Positions 32,310 through 43,200 are shown, counted from the stretch's first letter. The stretch: DNA of 64,000 nucleotides from Paenibacillus sp. Soil787 (GCF_001429545.1 NZ_LMSP01000012.1:514555-578554); one strand, 5' to 3'. Notes: a model not told the origin generated them from the sequence alone. Program-made: numbers and translations.

Positions 32310-33056
32310 TTATTGTTCCGGTTGACCCGAAACTTTGCGCAGCTCATTGGCTAGTCGGTGAAATTCTTCTCTAGCAACAGTAGACGACGTCGCCTCATAT
32401 CCGGCCGAAAGGAAGGGTATAATCACATTGGCATCTTGAAGAGACAGCGGATACGACACGGGGGGCTCCGGCGGTACTATCGTGTTCCACCAACCTTCAT
32501 TTCCGTACGATTCATCGTAATCCACGCCAATTCCATGCTCAACCACATCGTTCAAGTATTGATAAATGTTTATAAAATCGGCCTTTTGACCGCCGCCCCA
32601 AGCATACGTTTGCCAAAAATGAGAGCAAGCTCCCGCGTTACGGACAGCTTCCATCACGGTATAAGAACCATATACACCTGTCGTATACTCAGGTGTCGCC
32701 TCACTTGCTGCTCGGATATAAGCAATAATGGTTGGCATTTGGGCACTTGAGGCTTCAAAATCAACAGCAAAGTAAATACAGCTGCCAGGTGGTTGGCCTA
32801 GATTATGAGCAACCTGTACAGCCGTTGCCCCATCAGCCAAACCAGCGCTTCTTCCACCGAGAGCTCGGTTCGCGGTTGTTTCGAACACAGATACGATTTG
32901 CAGTCCTGCCTGGCTGATCGTATCCGCTTCACTTTTGGTTAACGCTTTGTAACCACTCGGAACGAGATATCTGGCTACAAACAAGTAGCCATCTTTGACG
33001 AAAGTAGCGGCGGTTTGTGCCGTTAAAGGCGTTGAACAATCAAAACCTTTGGTCAC
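32310..33056 (-). CDS. DUF1906 glycoside-hydrolase-like protein
   Basis: 248 aa covering a GH25-like TIM-barrel (Rv2525c type): 'GFDCSTPLTAQTAATFVKDG', 'RYLVPSGYKALTKSEADTIS', 'YFAVDFEAS' with the likely catalytic acidic pair, 'GVYGSYTVMEAV' and 'WQTYAWGGG'. No signal peptide is visible. The family is thought to act on peptidoglycan or a related glycan. Start is GTG with AGGTGAT upstream. The C-terminal tail ('EEFHRLANELRKV') is helical. Confidence 0.82.
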   Translation of the reverse strand: MTKGFDCSTPLTAQTAATFVKDGYLFVARYLVPSGYKALTKSEADTISQAGLQIVSVFETTANRALGGRSAGLADGATAVQVAHNLGQPPGSCIYFAVDFEASSAQMPTIIAYIRAASEATPEYTTGVYGSYTVMEAVRNAGACSHFWQTYAWGGGQKADFINIYQYLNDVVEHGIGVDYDESYGNEGWWNTIVPPEPPVSYPLSLQDANVIIPFLSAGYEATSSTVAREEFHRLANELRKVSGQPEQ

Positions 33057-33204
33057 TTTCTATCACCTAATTTCTACTAGTTTTATACATGATATGCTTA
33101 ACTAGGGTAGAGCGCTACAAGGACAAGTTGAAAGCCTATCCAAGTAAACACAAAAAAGGCTCTTTCCCCGTAAGAAAGGAACCCTTATTCCAACTATGAT
33201 GTTA

Positions 33205-33483
33205 TTAATCTTCTTTTGTTCCAAACCTTTTAGCATTCCTTACACGCACTCGCTCGATTTCAATCTCACGATTACGAGGCTCAGCATTAGTTACCAGCGA
33301 GTCCAACAGATTCCGTGCAACTATACTAACCTCCTTGACAGCATGATTGAACGCCGCCTCATTTGCCTTCGAAGGCTCAGTAAATCCTGAAATTTTTCTC
33401 ACAAATTGCAGCGAGGCCGCCTGAATTTCATCATCGGTAGCCAAAGGATCGAAATTGAATAGTGTTTTAATATTTCGGCACAT
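33205..33483 (-). CDS. DUF2277 family protein
   Basis: 92 aa: 'MCRNIKTLFNFDPLATDDEI' and 'AASLQFVRKISGFTEPSKAN' are diagnostic of DUF2277, which is small and helical. Function unknown; found widely in bacteria. AAAGGAG supports the ATG at 33483. An imperfect hairpin with a T-run lies between this gene and the DUF1906 gene. Confidence 0.88.
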   Translation of the reverse strand: MCRNIKTLFNFDPLATDDEIQAASLQFVRKISGFTEPSKANEAAFNHAVKEVSIVARNLLDSLVTNAEPRNREIEIERVRVRNAKRFGTKED

Positions 33484-33611
33484 AACTTTCTCCTTTTGAA
33501 TCGTTATACAATTAATTTTACAATAAACTCCGAAATTAAGCACACTATCCAATCACCGCTGCAGCTAACTATCACTCCTGGCGCATTTTAACACAATATA
33601 ATTGCAATCAC

Positions 33612-33704
33612 GGATAAACGACTCCGTCGTCCTTCTGGGACGAGCGCGTTTGTCAAGGTAGATGCGAATTAAAAGTATAAAACTTATACTTACTTATCTA
33701 CGAA
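33612..33704 (+). repeat. Dispersed ~90-bp structured repeat, copy 2
   Basis: Begins GGATAAACGACTCCGTCGTC and ends CTTATCTACGAA; matches 18099-18190 and 34665-34750. Confidence 0.85.
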
Positions 33705-33760
33705 TAAAGGCCGACGAATATCGTCAGCCTCTGTCCTTTTTCATCTATTCATGCTTAGAA

Positions 33761-34117
33761 TTATTGATAGCCGCGAATCGATGAGCCATACGAATTGGCA
33801 TAATTACTTTGTTGTTGAGGTTGCTGCATATTTTGAGACTGAAAGCTGCTTTGAGCCGTTTGTTCGAGCTGTCTGCACAACTGCGAAACGTGTTGTAATT
33901 GTTGAATCGCCATTTGGTGGCCTTGCAGCGCAGATTGAATGATTTGGACGGCTTTATGTTCCCGTTGTGCTAATTCTTCAAGTCTCATTGCATTTTGCTG
34001 CTCTTGTTGAAGCATCTGTTGGTACATCTGTGAAGATTGTTGCGTTTGGTTAATAAGTTGCGCAATGATCCCTTGCGTTTGTTGAAATTGGTTATTGATA
34101 TTTTGATCTTGGTACAT
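33761..34117 (-). CDS. Gln-rich coiled-coil protein, possibly spore-coat type
   Basis: 118 aa, very rich in Gln (e.g. 'QMLQQEQQNAMRLEELAQRE'), predicted coiled coil through ~residues 20-90 and a Tyr/Ser/Gln tail. No signal peptide. Composition recalls spore-coat and CotF-like helper proteins, but there is no motif to prove it. AGGAGGAATTTA precedes the ATG. Compare the Q/N-rich coiled-coil protein at 22052-22528. Confidence 0.65.
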   Translation of the reverse strand: MYQDQNINNQFQQTQGIIAQLINQTQQSSQMYQQMLQQEQQNAMRLEELAQREHKAVQIIQSALQGHQMAIQQLQHVSQLCRQLEQTAQSSFQSQNMQQPQQQSNYANSYGSSIRGYQ

Positions 34118-34349
34118 TTAAATTCCTCCTCATATTTTGGGGCTTAATCATCTACAAATGACTTTACGTACTTTCTTATCTTACTATTGGCAACCTTGTA
34201 TAAGATCTCTCTTCGGAGTGTCTTTTATCCCAAAAAAATAAAAAAAAGGATTACTCCGACATTTAACGAGACAGTTTGTAAAGTTTGATGCAATGTATGT
34301 TGCGCCCTAGACGTAAATATCTCAAACTTTCGATTGATCATCCGTGGCT

Positions 34350-34533
34350 TGTTGTACTTTGTACAACATTACGCAAGATAATTTGCTTTTTCCTCGGAAA
34401 TGTTGCAAAATATACAACATTTATATCCAAAATTAGCCATATTTATTTTAAAAAGGCAGAATTGTTGTAAAAAATACAACATCTTTTAGCTTGCCCCGTA
34501 GAAATCGAGGAAATTGTTGTACCCCGTACAACT
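34350..34533. repeat. Array B: four 19-bp palindromes with the same spacing as array A
   Basis: Palindromes start at 34350, 34401, 34463 and 34515 (spacing 51/62/52), e.g. TGTTGTAC-TTT-GTACAACA. Spacer lengths equal those of 4229-4412 but spacer sequences do not. Followed by unique AT-rich DNA and, at 34639-34655, CCAAAACATATAAATTCT-like sequence shared with 59.46 kb. Confidence 0.8.
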
Positions 34534-34664
34534 TTTTATCCCAATTCACTATTTCCCCATTTCTATCCCATTTCTCAAAACATGCGAATCCCGGGCACAC
34601 ATTGTACGCAGTATGGCGATATGTCAAAACCCCAAACCCAAAACATATAAATTCTGGCGTCCAA

Positions 34665-34750
34665 GGATAAACGACTCCGTCGTCCTTCAGGGACGAGCGC
34701 GTTTGTCAAGGCAGATGCGAAGCAAAAGTATAAAACTTATACTTTCTACA
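34665..34750 (+). repeat. Dispersed ~90-bp structured repeat, copy 3 (3' end shortened)
   Basis: GGATAAACGACTCCGTCGTC onward, matching copies at 18.1 and 33.6 kb up to ACTTATACTTTCT. It is followed by a small hairpin AGCCTGA..TCAGGCT-like terminator near the end of xylB. Confidence 0.82.
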
Positions 34751-34843
34751 AAAAAACCTGATTCCTCAGGCTTTCAACGATTAACTATATAGACAATTTG
34801 TGCCCTTTTAACTTCTCATATGAAGGAATTAAGCTCTTCACTA

Positions 34844-36367
34844 TTAGATTGAATGACTTGTATTGGTTAAACTTAAACCACTCATTCTTTTGAACAATTC
34901 CTTATTGCATTGATATAGCTCTTTAAATAAAGCATATTGTTCTTCGTAAACGGATCTGTTCTTCAGAATAGGCGTAATCGGCCTCTCGACTTGCTTCACC
35001 ACAATCTCACACGCTTCCTCTATAGATGCATATACGCCAGCCCCTACTCCTGCCATCATGGCCGCACCAATGCATGCTTGCTCTTTCATAGCGGATGGAA
35101 ATAACTCACGACCCAGCACATCTGCCAGTATCTGAAGCCATATGGCACTATTAGCTCCACCACCGGCCATCACGATTCGGTCGACTCTCGCACCTAATGT
35201 CACCAATACCTCCAGCCCATCGCGCAGTGCAAAAGCCACTCCTTCCATGACAGCTCGAACCAGATGTGCTTCCTTATGCTTCAGCGTCAGACCGAACATA
35301 GCGCCTTTGGCAAAAGGGTCCATATGCGGAGTTCTCTCCCCAGTCAAGTAGGGCAGGAAAATAAGCCCTTCTGAGCCCGGAGGAACCTGAGCAGCGCTTT
35401 CATCGAGTGTCTTACTGTCCTTATTGTGGAGGATGTTTTCTGTTAGCCATTTATGTGATAAGCCAGCATTCAGCATCGCCGCCATCATATACCATTTGCC
35501 TGGCGCTGCGTGGGTGAAGGTGTGCGTTCGCAGCAAGGAATCGTATGTTGGCGTAGCTACAGGGACAAACCATTGTCCTCCTGTGCCCAACGTACATGAA
35601 GCTTGCCCCTGATGTAAAATACCATTGCCAACAGCCTGCATGGGCTGGTCTGCGCCACCAAAAACGACAATAGTACCTGTAGGAATATCACAATCGTTTG
35701 CTGCCTCAGTTGTAAGTCTTCCTGCAACCTCCCAAGGCTCACGAACGGTTGGCAGGAGTGTCTGATCAATTCCGAGCTGTCCCAACAGTTCACTGGACCA
35801 ACGTTTATTGGCTACATCATAAGCTAACGTGCCTGAGGCATCCGTTGACTCGGTTCCTACTTCGCCGGTTAGTCGGTACCTGATATAATCCTTCGGCAGC
35901 ATGACTTTCCAAATTTTCGCATAGGTATCCGGTTCATGCTGCTTTAACCACAACAGCGATAGGAGCAGAAAGCCGGTCGCAGCCCGGTTCTGTACCAACT
36001 TCCCTAGCTGCTCGATAGAATACATCGCCTCTATTTGTTCCTTCTGTTCAATTGAACGCTGATCGCACCAAATAATCGCCGGTCGAAGTACTTGCCCATT
36101 CATCCCAATCGCAACAAGCCCATGCATTTGTCCTGATAAGCCTATTGCAAAACTGTTACTGCTATCAGCGCTTGCTTGCCTAACTGCATCAGATAAGGAT
36201 TGTCGCACTGCATCCCACCATGATTGAGGCTCTTGCTCCGCATAGCCAACCAAAGGCGAATGAATGTCATAGCTTTGCTGAGATAAGCCTACAATCCGTC
36301 CCGCGGGGTTCATAGCAGTCGTCTTAACGCTGGATGTCCCAAGGTCTATTCCGAGCAATGTTGTCAT
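34844..36367 (-). CDS. xylB: Xylulokinase (FGGY family)
   Basis: 507 aa, full length. ATP-dependent phosphorylation of D-xylulose to xylulose 5-phosphate. Motifs: 'LGIDLGTSSVKTTAMNPAG' (phosphate loop), 'GLSGQMHG' (xylulokinase-specific), 'IIWCDQRS', 'FGGADQPMQAVGNG' (catalytic Asp region), 'YLTGERTPHMDPFAKG' and 'VMAGGGANSAIWLQ' (adenosine). GGAGGG precedes the ATG. No xylA, xylR or sugar transporter is adjacent, so a related pentulose cannot be excluded. Confidence 0.87.
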   Translation of the reverse strand: MTTLLGIDLGTSSVKTTAMNPAGRIVGLSQQSYDIHSPLVGYAEQEPQSWWDAVRQSLSDAVRQASADSSNSFAIGLSGQMHGLVAIGMNGQVLRPAIIWCDQRSIEQKEQIEAMYSIEQLGKLVQNRAATGFLLLSLLWLKQHEPDTYAKIWKVMLPKDYIRYRLTGEVGTESTDASGTLAYDVANKRWSSELLGQLGIDQTLLPTVREPWEVAGRLTTEAANDCDIPTGTIVVFGGADQPMQAVGNGILHQGQASCTLGTGGQWFVPVATPTYDSLLRTHTFTHAAPGKWYMMAAMLNAGLSHKWLTENILHNKDSKTLDESAAQVPPGSEGLIFLPYLTGERTPHMDPFAKGAMFGLTLKHKEAHLVRAVMEGVAFALRDGLEVLVTLGARVDRIVMAGGGANSAIWLQILADVLGRELFPSAMKEQACIGAAMMAGVGAGVYASIEEACEIVVKQVERPITPILKNRSVYEEQYALFKELYQCNKELFKRMSGLSLTNTSHSI

Positions 36368-36598
36368 TTTATATCCCTCCTATTTCTGATAAGTTCAGCC
36401 TGTTTTTGCTATCTAGTACTGCTCATATCTCATCAGTGCCAGCATCGTGTATGAACAATTCTTCGACACTCCAAGTCGCTGTCCCTTTAGGAAGATTTAA
36501 TAAGCCTGCGACATTTCGGGCTAAAATGTAAAAAAGCCTCTTCGATTCATCGAAAAGTGATGATATCGTGAGGCTAATTTGATATTATAAAATAATAA

Positions 36599-36620
36599 AA
36601 ACCCTTATACCAAGGGTTTC
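36599..36620 (-). terminator. Terminator of the tRNA pair
   Basis: On the minus strand AAACCCTT-GGTAT-AAGGGTTT is followed by TTATTATTTT. Between xylB and the tRNAs (36368-36598) there is otherwise no recognisable gene. Confidence 0.8.
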
Positions 36621-36627
36621 CGTGCTA

Positions 36628-36701
36628 TGGGCCCAGAGGGACTCGAACCCCCGACCAATCGGTTATGAGCCGACCGCTCTAACCAACTGAGCTATAGGCC
36701 C
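36628..36701 (-). tRNA. tRNA with CAU anticodon, probably tRNA-Ile2 (lysidine type)
   Basis: Acceptor GGGCCTA/TGGGCCC, D-arm GCTC...GAGC, anticodon stem GTCGG/CCGAT with loop CTCATAA, T-arm GGGGG-TTCGAGT-CCCTC, discriminator A, CCA not encoded. The anticodon loop and the C4-G69/C5-G68 pairs fit tRNA-Ile2 (substrate of TilS) better than elongator Met. Confidence 0.85.
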
Positions 36702-36712
36702 AAAATAAAATT

Positions 36713-36789
<77 letters not shown>

Positions 36790-36880
36790 TCATTAGTTGC
36801 CGCTCAACAGCGACAAAAATAAATATACACTAAATGCGCGGTCTAAGTCAAGCGTTAATTTCTAGGGTATTTCGTGTAAA

Positions 36881-37045
36881 TTATGTGTTATATCGAACGC
36901 CAAATCGCCCTTTTTTGGACTTAAATACTTCCACTTCTTGTGGACATTCATAGCCATAAATCCACCAGTCTTCTTCCATTCTTTTCGCCAGGCAGCCCGC
37001 TTGAAACTTGGAATCATATAATTTAGCCCAATATATCCAGTTCAT
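36881..37045 (-). CDS. Small aromatic hypothetical protein (54 aa)
   Basis: ATG 37045 is preceded by CGGAGTGAG. 54 residues rich in Trp and Tyr ('MNWIYWAKLYDSKFQAGCLA', 'EEDWWIYGYECPQEVEVF') ending 'KSKKGRFGVRYNT'. Codon use and the ribosome binding site look genuine; no family recognised. Stands alone between tRNA-fMet and the envelope transport cluster. Confidence 0.6.
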   Translation of the reverse strand: MNWIYWAKLYDSKFQAGCLAKRMEEDWWIYGYECPQEVEVFKSKKGRFGVRYNT

Positions 37046-37151
37046 TGTACTCACTCCGTTATGTTCATTTCGTTAATCCTATCTTATCCAAAAAAAGACC
37101 TCCTTATGAGCACTTCCCCACAATGCAATGAGTACGCTACATATAAAGCCA

Positions 37152-37195
37152 AAAGCTGCTTGGATGTGCTCTAGAGAGCAGGTCCAAGCAGCTTT
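37152..37195. terminator. Terminator at the end of the envelope transport cluster
   Basis: AAAGCTGCTTGGA (37152-37164) pairs with TCCAAGCAGCTTT (37183-37195). Lies 11 bp after the stop of the last gene. Confidence 0.9.
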
Positions 37196-37205
37196 ATTTA
37201 ATCAT

Positions 37206-38957
37206 CTATTGTTTAAATGTAGTCAACAACCGTTTAACGGATTCACCATATTCGTTCGTGAATGTTTCAAATACTTTGACCTGAATTGGGAAGTCCAGTT
37301 GATTGGATCTCGCATTTAGGTTAATTGTGTTTGATCCATTGTATAAACGTCCTTCGCCTGACAATGCTTCAACTGCTTTTCCAACCGGATTACCAACATT
37401 ATCGAATAATTCGAATGAGAGCTTACTGTTGAACTTATCTACCGTCACCTGCTTATCCGGCTTAATATCCAGATCCAGCTTCAGCTTATAATCATACGTC
37501 ATATTACCTTGGAAAATAGCTGAAATTGTCCAATCCTTAATAGTAATACCATATGGGTATACGTTCAGAGTTTTACTTGTTGGATCATTCGTTTGAACAG
37601 GTACCTTCGCCGTCGCAAGCAGTGATTTGTAGGTCGTATCTCCACTAACCTGTTGGCTGTAAAGGTTCATTTTCAGACCTTCACCTTTTTCTGATGCTGG
37701 AAGTGCATAGGAATAACTGACCACATACGAAGCATTAGGCACAACACTAAGTGCTGTAGCTTCCTGTCTTCTTCCCCCATACGCATATCCATCTTTACTA
37801 ACAAGCTCCGTTTGGATCGCTGGGATTGGGATCGGACGGTCACTGTTGTTCGTCAGTTTAAATTTCGCCACAGCTGTATTGAAGCCATCGTCTTCATTAC
37901 TAGTTACATGTAATTCAACCAAAGAAACATCCACATTGGAAGGTACGAACTTATTCGTAGAATCCAGTTTAACTGGTGTACCCAAGGTGTATTCTGGAGC
38001 TGGGATGACACCTTGTGTCGCGGCACCTGTAGGGAGAAGAATATTGACACGTCCTACCCGATAGGTGTCCTCGTGGAACTTACCGTCACCCGTAGCAGTG
38101 GCAAAACTCTCTGGTGTCACGACATTCAAGCTAGTAAATTCCGTATCCAGATCAGTTGGAATGACAATATGGATATATTTCTTCTCACCTGGATCTAGCA
38201 TGACAGCAGCTTCGGCGCGACTGCCGGAATAAACGTTATTTTCTGTTTTCCCATCGATCCCAAAGTTAGGTACGGTTTGACGTTCTTTGGTTGGATTTAC
38301 GACTTGAATTTGAACAACCGTAGAAACACCTTTGGCTGTAATTTCCTTATGAATGTCTACAGGAATGAATCCAAGGGTTGAGTGCAAAGATGGTAAGGTA
38401 AACGGTTCCCCCCATTTAAGGATCGCAGTTGGTTTCGTTATGGTGCTGTCACTGCCGTTCCATACGGTGCCAGAGTCAACTGGAACGGTAAGCAGTGTTG
38501 TTTCTTCCTTTGGATACACCTCAAGATCCACATCTACAAAGCTAAGGTCGGTAAGAGCAACATCGTCACTCCGTTCAACCGTGGTCAAGTAGCTGAGCTC
38601 TTGCTGGCTCTTGGGTTGAATCGATTTAGGGTTTTTGGCACTTGGCTGCAGCGTATATTCGACGCCGTCTGCCATGCGAACCCGCAGTTCAAAGTCAGGC
38701 ACACGCGAGATTTTACCACTTGTATTTTTAATTCGAATGACGGCACCCAATTTCGTTGAATCCGATTCGTGCTCATTGAGCATGCTTTTAATTTCGACCT
38801 CAATATTATCCGTCAGTGTATAGCTTATATTTGTACTTGCAGCTGCTGCTGCCGCCAAGTTCAGACCATCCGCAGCCCATGCAGGAAAAGATGCTGTAGT
38901 TAAAAGTGCAGCTGATAAAACAATGGTTGCTAGTGATCTCTTCATCCTCTTATTCAC
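37206..38957 (-). CDS. Secreted multi-domain beta-sandwich protein, cluster-associated (B)
   Basis: 583 aa with a signal peptide ('LSAALLTTASFPAWAADG'). The mature protein is built of successive ~130-170-residue beta-rich units, each with a 'VPxFxLRxRxxDGxxY ... P' pattern (e.g. 'SRVPDFELRVRMADGVEYTL', 'IPIPAIQTELVSKDGYAYGG'), and ends in a distinct domain starting 'LNVYPYGITIKDWTI'. It is paralogous in layout and C-terminal domain to the protein at 43651-45804. No catalytic motif seen. GTG start with AAGGAGGAG upstream; 24 bp after the membrane-fusion gene. Probably the extracellular partner of the RND pump (inference). Confidence 0.75.
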   Translation of the reverse strand: MNKRMKRSLATIVLSAALLTTASFPAWAADGLNLAAAAAASTNISYTLTDNIEVEIKSMLNEHESDSTKLGAVIRIKNTSGKISRVPDFELRVRMADGVEYTLQPSAKNPKSIQPKSQQELSYLTTVERSDDVALTDLSFVDVDLEVYPKEETTLLTVPVDSGTVWNGSDSTITKPTAILKWGEPFTLPSLHSTLGFIPVDIHKEITAKGVSTVVQIQVVNPTKERQTVPNFGIDGKTENNVYSGSRAEAAVMLDPGEKKYIHIVIPTDLDTEFTSLNVVTPESFATATGDGKFHEDTYRVGRVNILLPTGAATQGVIPAPEYTLGTPVKLDSTNKFVPSNVDVSLVELHVTSNEDDGFNTAVAKFKLTNNSDRPIPIPAIQTELVSKDGYAYGGRRQEATALSVVPNASYVVSYSYALPASEKGEGLKMNLYSQQVSGDTTYKSLLATAKVPVQTNDPTSKTLNVYPYGITIKDWTISAIFQGNMTYDYKLKLDLDIKPDKQVTVDKFNSKLSFELFDNVGNPVGKAVEALSGEGRLYNGSNTINLNARSNQLDFPIQVKVFETFTNEYGESVKRLLTTFKQ

Positions 38958-38981
38958 TTATTTCTCCTCCTTAAGTTTTGG

Positions 38982-40238
38982 TTAGTTACCCACTTTTATT
39001 TTATCTTGATCTTTTAGTTGATGTTGACCGGAAATAACAAGAATCTCGTCTTCTTTGACGCCGGAGATAACTTCCTGATTGGTCTCATTCAAACGTCCAA
39101 GTTCAACTTTACGCTTCTGTACCGTTTCACCATTTACAATATAGACAAAGTTATTTCCGCCTTCGCGAACGATACTAAGACTTGGAACGACAGGCACATT
39201 TTGTTCATCATCTTTGGTGAGTTCCACTTGCGCCTTGGAGCCAGGTTTCAGCTTGCCATCCGGATTCGGAACCTCCAATTCCAGATCATACGCTTTGGAT
39301 TGTCCGTTAATTACATCCGATAAGTAAATCACCTTGGCTCCGGCTTTCGTCGTTACCCCTGGTATGTAGAAAGTCAATTCACTCTTGCCTCTAACAAGAT
39401 TAGCCAACGATTCCGTGAGTTGGGATTTGATTTTGACCGGATTCGTCTGTTGAACTTCCCCGACGCGGCCGCCTGGTGCTAGCGTTTGACCAACAGTAAC
39501 ATTGAGATCCGTCAACACGCCGGAAGCTGGTGCTTTTACCTCAAGATTGCTAAGAGTCCTCTCAATATTCCGCGCATTTACTTGCGCCGATTCTAAACTA
39601 GTCTCTACTTGTGCGAGCGAATTCGTTTCTTGCAGTGTTTTCAGTGATCTCCGTGCGCTGGCTAAATCTTTCTTTCGATTACTAAGCGCCGTTTCCGCCT
39701 GCTCTAATTGAGATTTCGTTGCTGTCCCTAGATCATATTCATTGCGAACCGTGTTGTAGGCTTTCTCCAGGTCACTAACGGCGGTTTCCAATTTAGAAAC
39801 ACCATCCTTAGCATCTTCAATCCCGTTCGATGTCTTCTGTTTAGCCTCCGTAAGCCCTGCCTGCGCCCCTTTAATATTAACGGAATTCAAATCCTTCTGT
39901 ATAAGAACATCCGTTGGATCCAAACGGAAGAGCACATCGCCCTTCTCTACGATATCTCCGCGTTTCTTCACGATTTCAATGACTTCTCCACCTGACTTCG
40001 CGACAATATCTAATTGAACGGATGATACTACGTCTCCGACTTGTTCAACTGGCTCACCAATCTTTTGTTTGGCAATTTTGGCCGTTTTGACTACCTTAAC
40101 CCCTTGCTCGGCTGCAGCAGTTGTTGCTGCAGGGCTTGCTGCTGGTGATGCGGAACATCCGACGGCTATCGCCGCGCTTAGCGCGACGACACCGAATAAT
40201 TTGGTACTTTGTTTAATCATAAACAACTGACGTTTCAT
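38982..40238 (-). CDS. RND efflux periplasmic-adaptor-like (HlyD/MFP) lipoprotein
   Basis: 418 aa. Signal with lipobox 'AIAVGCSAS' near residue 28. Then a split lipoyl domain ('LDIVAKSGGEVIEIVKKRGD', later 'VKAPASGVLTDLNVTVGQT'), a long coiled-coil hairpin (~residues 125-225), a beta-barrel and a membrane-proximal domain ('PVVPSLSIVREGGNNFVYIV'). In Gram-negatives such adaptors bridge RND pumps to TolC; here it is lipid-anchored on the outer leaflet. 29 bp downstream of the RND gene. AAGGAG precedes the ATG. Confidence 0.87.
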   Translation of the reverse strand: MKRQLFMIKQSTKLFGVVALSAAIAVGCSASPAASPAATTAAAEQGVKVVKTAKIAKQKIGEPVEQVGDVVSSVQLDIVAKSGGEVIEIVKKRGDIVEKGDVLFRLDPTDVLIQKDLNSVNIKGAQAGLTEAKQKTSNGIEDAKDGVSKLETAVSDLEKAYNTVRNEYDLGTATKSQLEQAETALSNRKKDLASARRSLKTLQETNSLAQVETSLESAQVNARNIERTLSNLEVKAPASGVLTDLNVTVGQTLAPGGRVGEVQQTNPVKIKSQLTESLANLVRGKSELTFYIPGVTTKAGAKVIYLSDVINGQSKAYDLELEVPNPDGKLKPGSKAQVELTKDDEQNVPVVPSLSIVREGGNNFVYIVNGETVQKRKVELGRLNETNQEVISGVKEDEILVISGQHQLKDQDKIKVGN

Positions 40239-40267
40239 ATTCGTTTTCTCCTTTTCCCCTGTTTAGC

Positions 40268-43200
40268 TTATTGAAGCGCAGATCCTGCTTGCTCCGATTG
40301 AATAGAATTCGACTTTCCTTTTCTCTTGAAGAGACGGCCTTCTCTTTTCTTAAATAAGATCTCATACATGATAGGCACGATTACCAGTGTTAGCAAAGTT
40401 GAAGTCGTAAGACCGCCAATAACAACGACTGCCAAACCTTTGGAAATGATCGTTCCTTTGGATAATCCAAGTCCTAAAGGCAAGAGTGCAATAATTGTTG
40501 CACCTGCTGTCATGATAATAGGTCTTAACCGCGTAATTCCCGCTTCAATAAGGGAGTCACGAATCGAATAATTTTGCTCTCTCAGCTGCTGTACGCGGTC
40601 TACGAGTACAATCGCGTTCGTTACAACGATACCAATCAGCATGAGGAAACCGATGAGCGAAGTTACATTGATCGATTCGCCAGTTATTAGAAGTCCTAAA
40701 AGGCCCCCAATCGCAGCAAGCGGCAGTGAAAACAGAATCGCAAGCGGTGCTCTAGCGTTTCCAAAGGCAATAACCATGACCATGTAAACAATGAAAATGG
40801 AAGCAATGATGGCCATAAACATTTGCTTGAAGCTTTTATTAATATCATCGGATACGCCCTTCACTTCACGAGTAACGCCTGAAGGAAGTTCTAACTTGGC
40901 TAACTCTTCTGTAATTTTCTTGCTGACGCCGCCTTTATCTGTAGCATTAATTTTCGCTTTTACACTGATGATTTGTTCTTGGTCTTCACGACTAATGTTA
41001 TTTGGCGCTTCTATCTGTTTGACTCGAGCTACCTCATTTAACTGAATCGTTTGACCGGTAGGCGTCTTGACTAAGAAAGTACCCACTTTATCCACAGAGT
41101 TTTTGTAAGCGGGATTCAACATAACTTTGGTGGAATAAGTGACATTATTAAATTTCAGATCGCCAAGCTTCTCTTCAGCAATCCAGGCGTTTACCGCTTG
41201 TAAAATTTGAGCACTAGAGAGTCCATACAAGCGTGCTTTGTTTTGATCTACCGTAATCTCTACTTCGGTTTTGGAATCACTCAAGCTGTCTTTAATGTCG
41301 TTCAGCTCAGGGAACTCCTTCATTTTATCTTTAACCAGCTGCGATGCTTGCTTGAGGTAAAGCTGGTCATCCCCTTTAAGGGAATAGGAGAAATCGGTCC
41401 CAGTTGAGGTAGGGGGCCCACCTGTAAACAATTGTATATTCGCATCGGATCCTGGAGGCATCAGTTTCAACATATCTTCCTTGTACTTCTTGACACCTTC
41501 TGTCGCATCAGTTTCTGCTGTTAGCTCGAAAAACATCATCGCTCTATAAGCATATCGGTCACTGCTTTGGTTATAACCAACAAGGGATTCAATGTATTTG
41601 AATGCTGGTTTACCGGCTTTGTCCAAATGTGATTTCAAGTCTTTTTCAAGTTCTTTGGACTTCTCATTCATCATTTCGATGGATGTTTCTCGCGGCATTT
41701 TAATCTCAATGACCCCTTGTTTAACCGATTCACTATTGGGCATGAAAGCTACCGCTAAATTAGGTACTGTAATGACGATTGAGAGAATTAGGGCAACGCC
41801 AGCCATCAATAAGGTTTTGATACGGTTATTCAATGACCATTCGATCGCTTTTTTGTATTTCTCAGCCATAGGTCCTACATGATTATCATCGTGATTGGCA
41901 AGCTTCTTGCTTCGAAGTACCATCAGCTTCGCCAGCATCGGGATAACCGTTAAGGCAACAATCAATGAGGACAATAAGGCAACGACGAGTGTAATAGCAA
42001 AAGGACGGAATACTTCACCAACGACCCCGCTAACAAATCCGATGGGACCAAATACACCCACTGTCGTAATTGTAGAGGAAGTAATCGCACTAGAAACCTG
42101 TTTCGTTGCTAATTTAATCACTGATTCGTTACGCTCTTGAGCTCTTTGCAGTTGACTGTAGATATTCTCAATAACGACGATACTGTCGTCCACGACCCGC
42201 CCGACTGCAATGGCCATTCCGCCTAACGTCATAATGTTAAGGGAAATGCCTAGCGGCCCCATGACCAGTAACGTAACAAGAATCGAGAGAGGAATCGAAA
42301 CGAGAACGATGATCGTCATACGTATATTACGAAGGAACAGCAAGATCATTAATGAGGCAAGCACAGCGCCTAATCCGCCTTCTTGCACCATACCATGGAT
42401 GGAATCTTTGATATCGTTGGCTGAATTGAAAATTTTGTGGAATTTCACGCCAGGGAGCGTTTTCCCCCAATCCGTCATAAGCTTATCTGCACTATTTGCA
42501 AACTCAACAGCATTCGCTGCTTTCGTTTTGTAAAGCAGTACGCCGATAGCTGGTTGATCATCTAATCTCGCAATAAACTTGGACTCGCTGATGGCTTCAA
42601 CTTTGGCAATTTGTTTGAGAAGGAGCGTATCGCCTGTTTTCGTTGTAATTTTCAAATTATCTAAATTGTAAATCGTATCCATTTCACCCTTGACTCGAAC
42701 CATCTGCGTGTTTCCATTGAAATCAACCGTGCCCGCAGGGCTAGATACCAATGAGGCTTTGATCAAACCCGATACATCTGCCGGGGTTAGACCATAATTA
42801 TTTATCGCGGGAGCATCCAATTTAATGGTAAGTACAGCCTCCTGATTGCCTACCGAATCCACATGGTCAATCCCTTTGAGCCCGTTAAAGCCAGGAAGAA
42901 TCGTATCATTGTAGGCTTTATCCAGCTCGGTTTGGTTCATTCCTGCCTCACCGTAAACCGCCAAATAATAGACCGGTTCGGAAGAAAAGCCTGCTGTTAA
43001 CACTTTAGGTTTCTCCGAACCTTGAGGCATCTTCACATTGGAGATCAGGCTCTCCACGTCTTTCTTCACATCTTCAGGCTTCTTATCTTGGTCTAACTGC
43101 AGGATAATCTGTGAATAATTGTCCTGTGAGCCGGAGCTTAGGGTTTTTAATCCATCGAGCCCTGCAACAGCCTTCTCAAGCGGCTTTGTAATTTCATCCA

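Noticed and set aside
34844..36367. Gluconokinase or glycerol kinase identity
   Set aside because: The 'SGQMHG' motif and overall FGGY layout favour xylulokinase; glycerol kinase signatures are absent.
36628..36701. Elongator tRNA-Met as identity of the CAU tRNA
   Set aside because: Anticodon loop CTCATAA and acceptor pairs C4-G69/C5-G68 fit tRNA-Ile2 better; kept as an alternative only.
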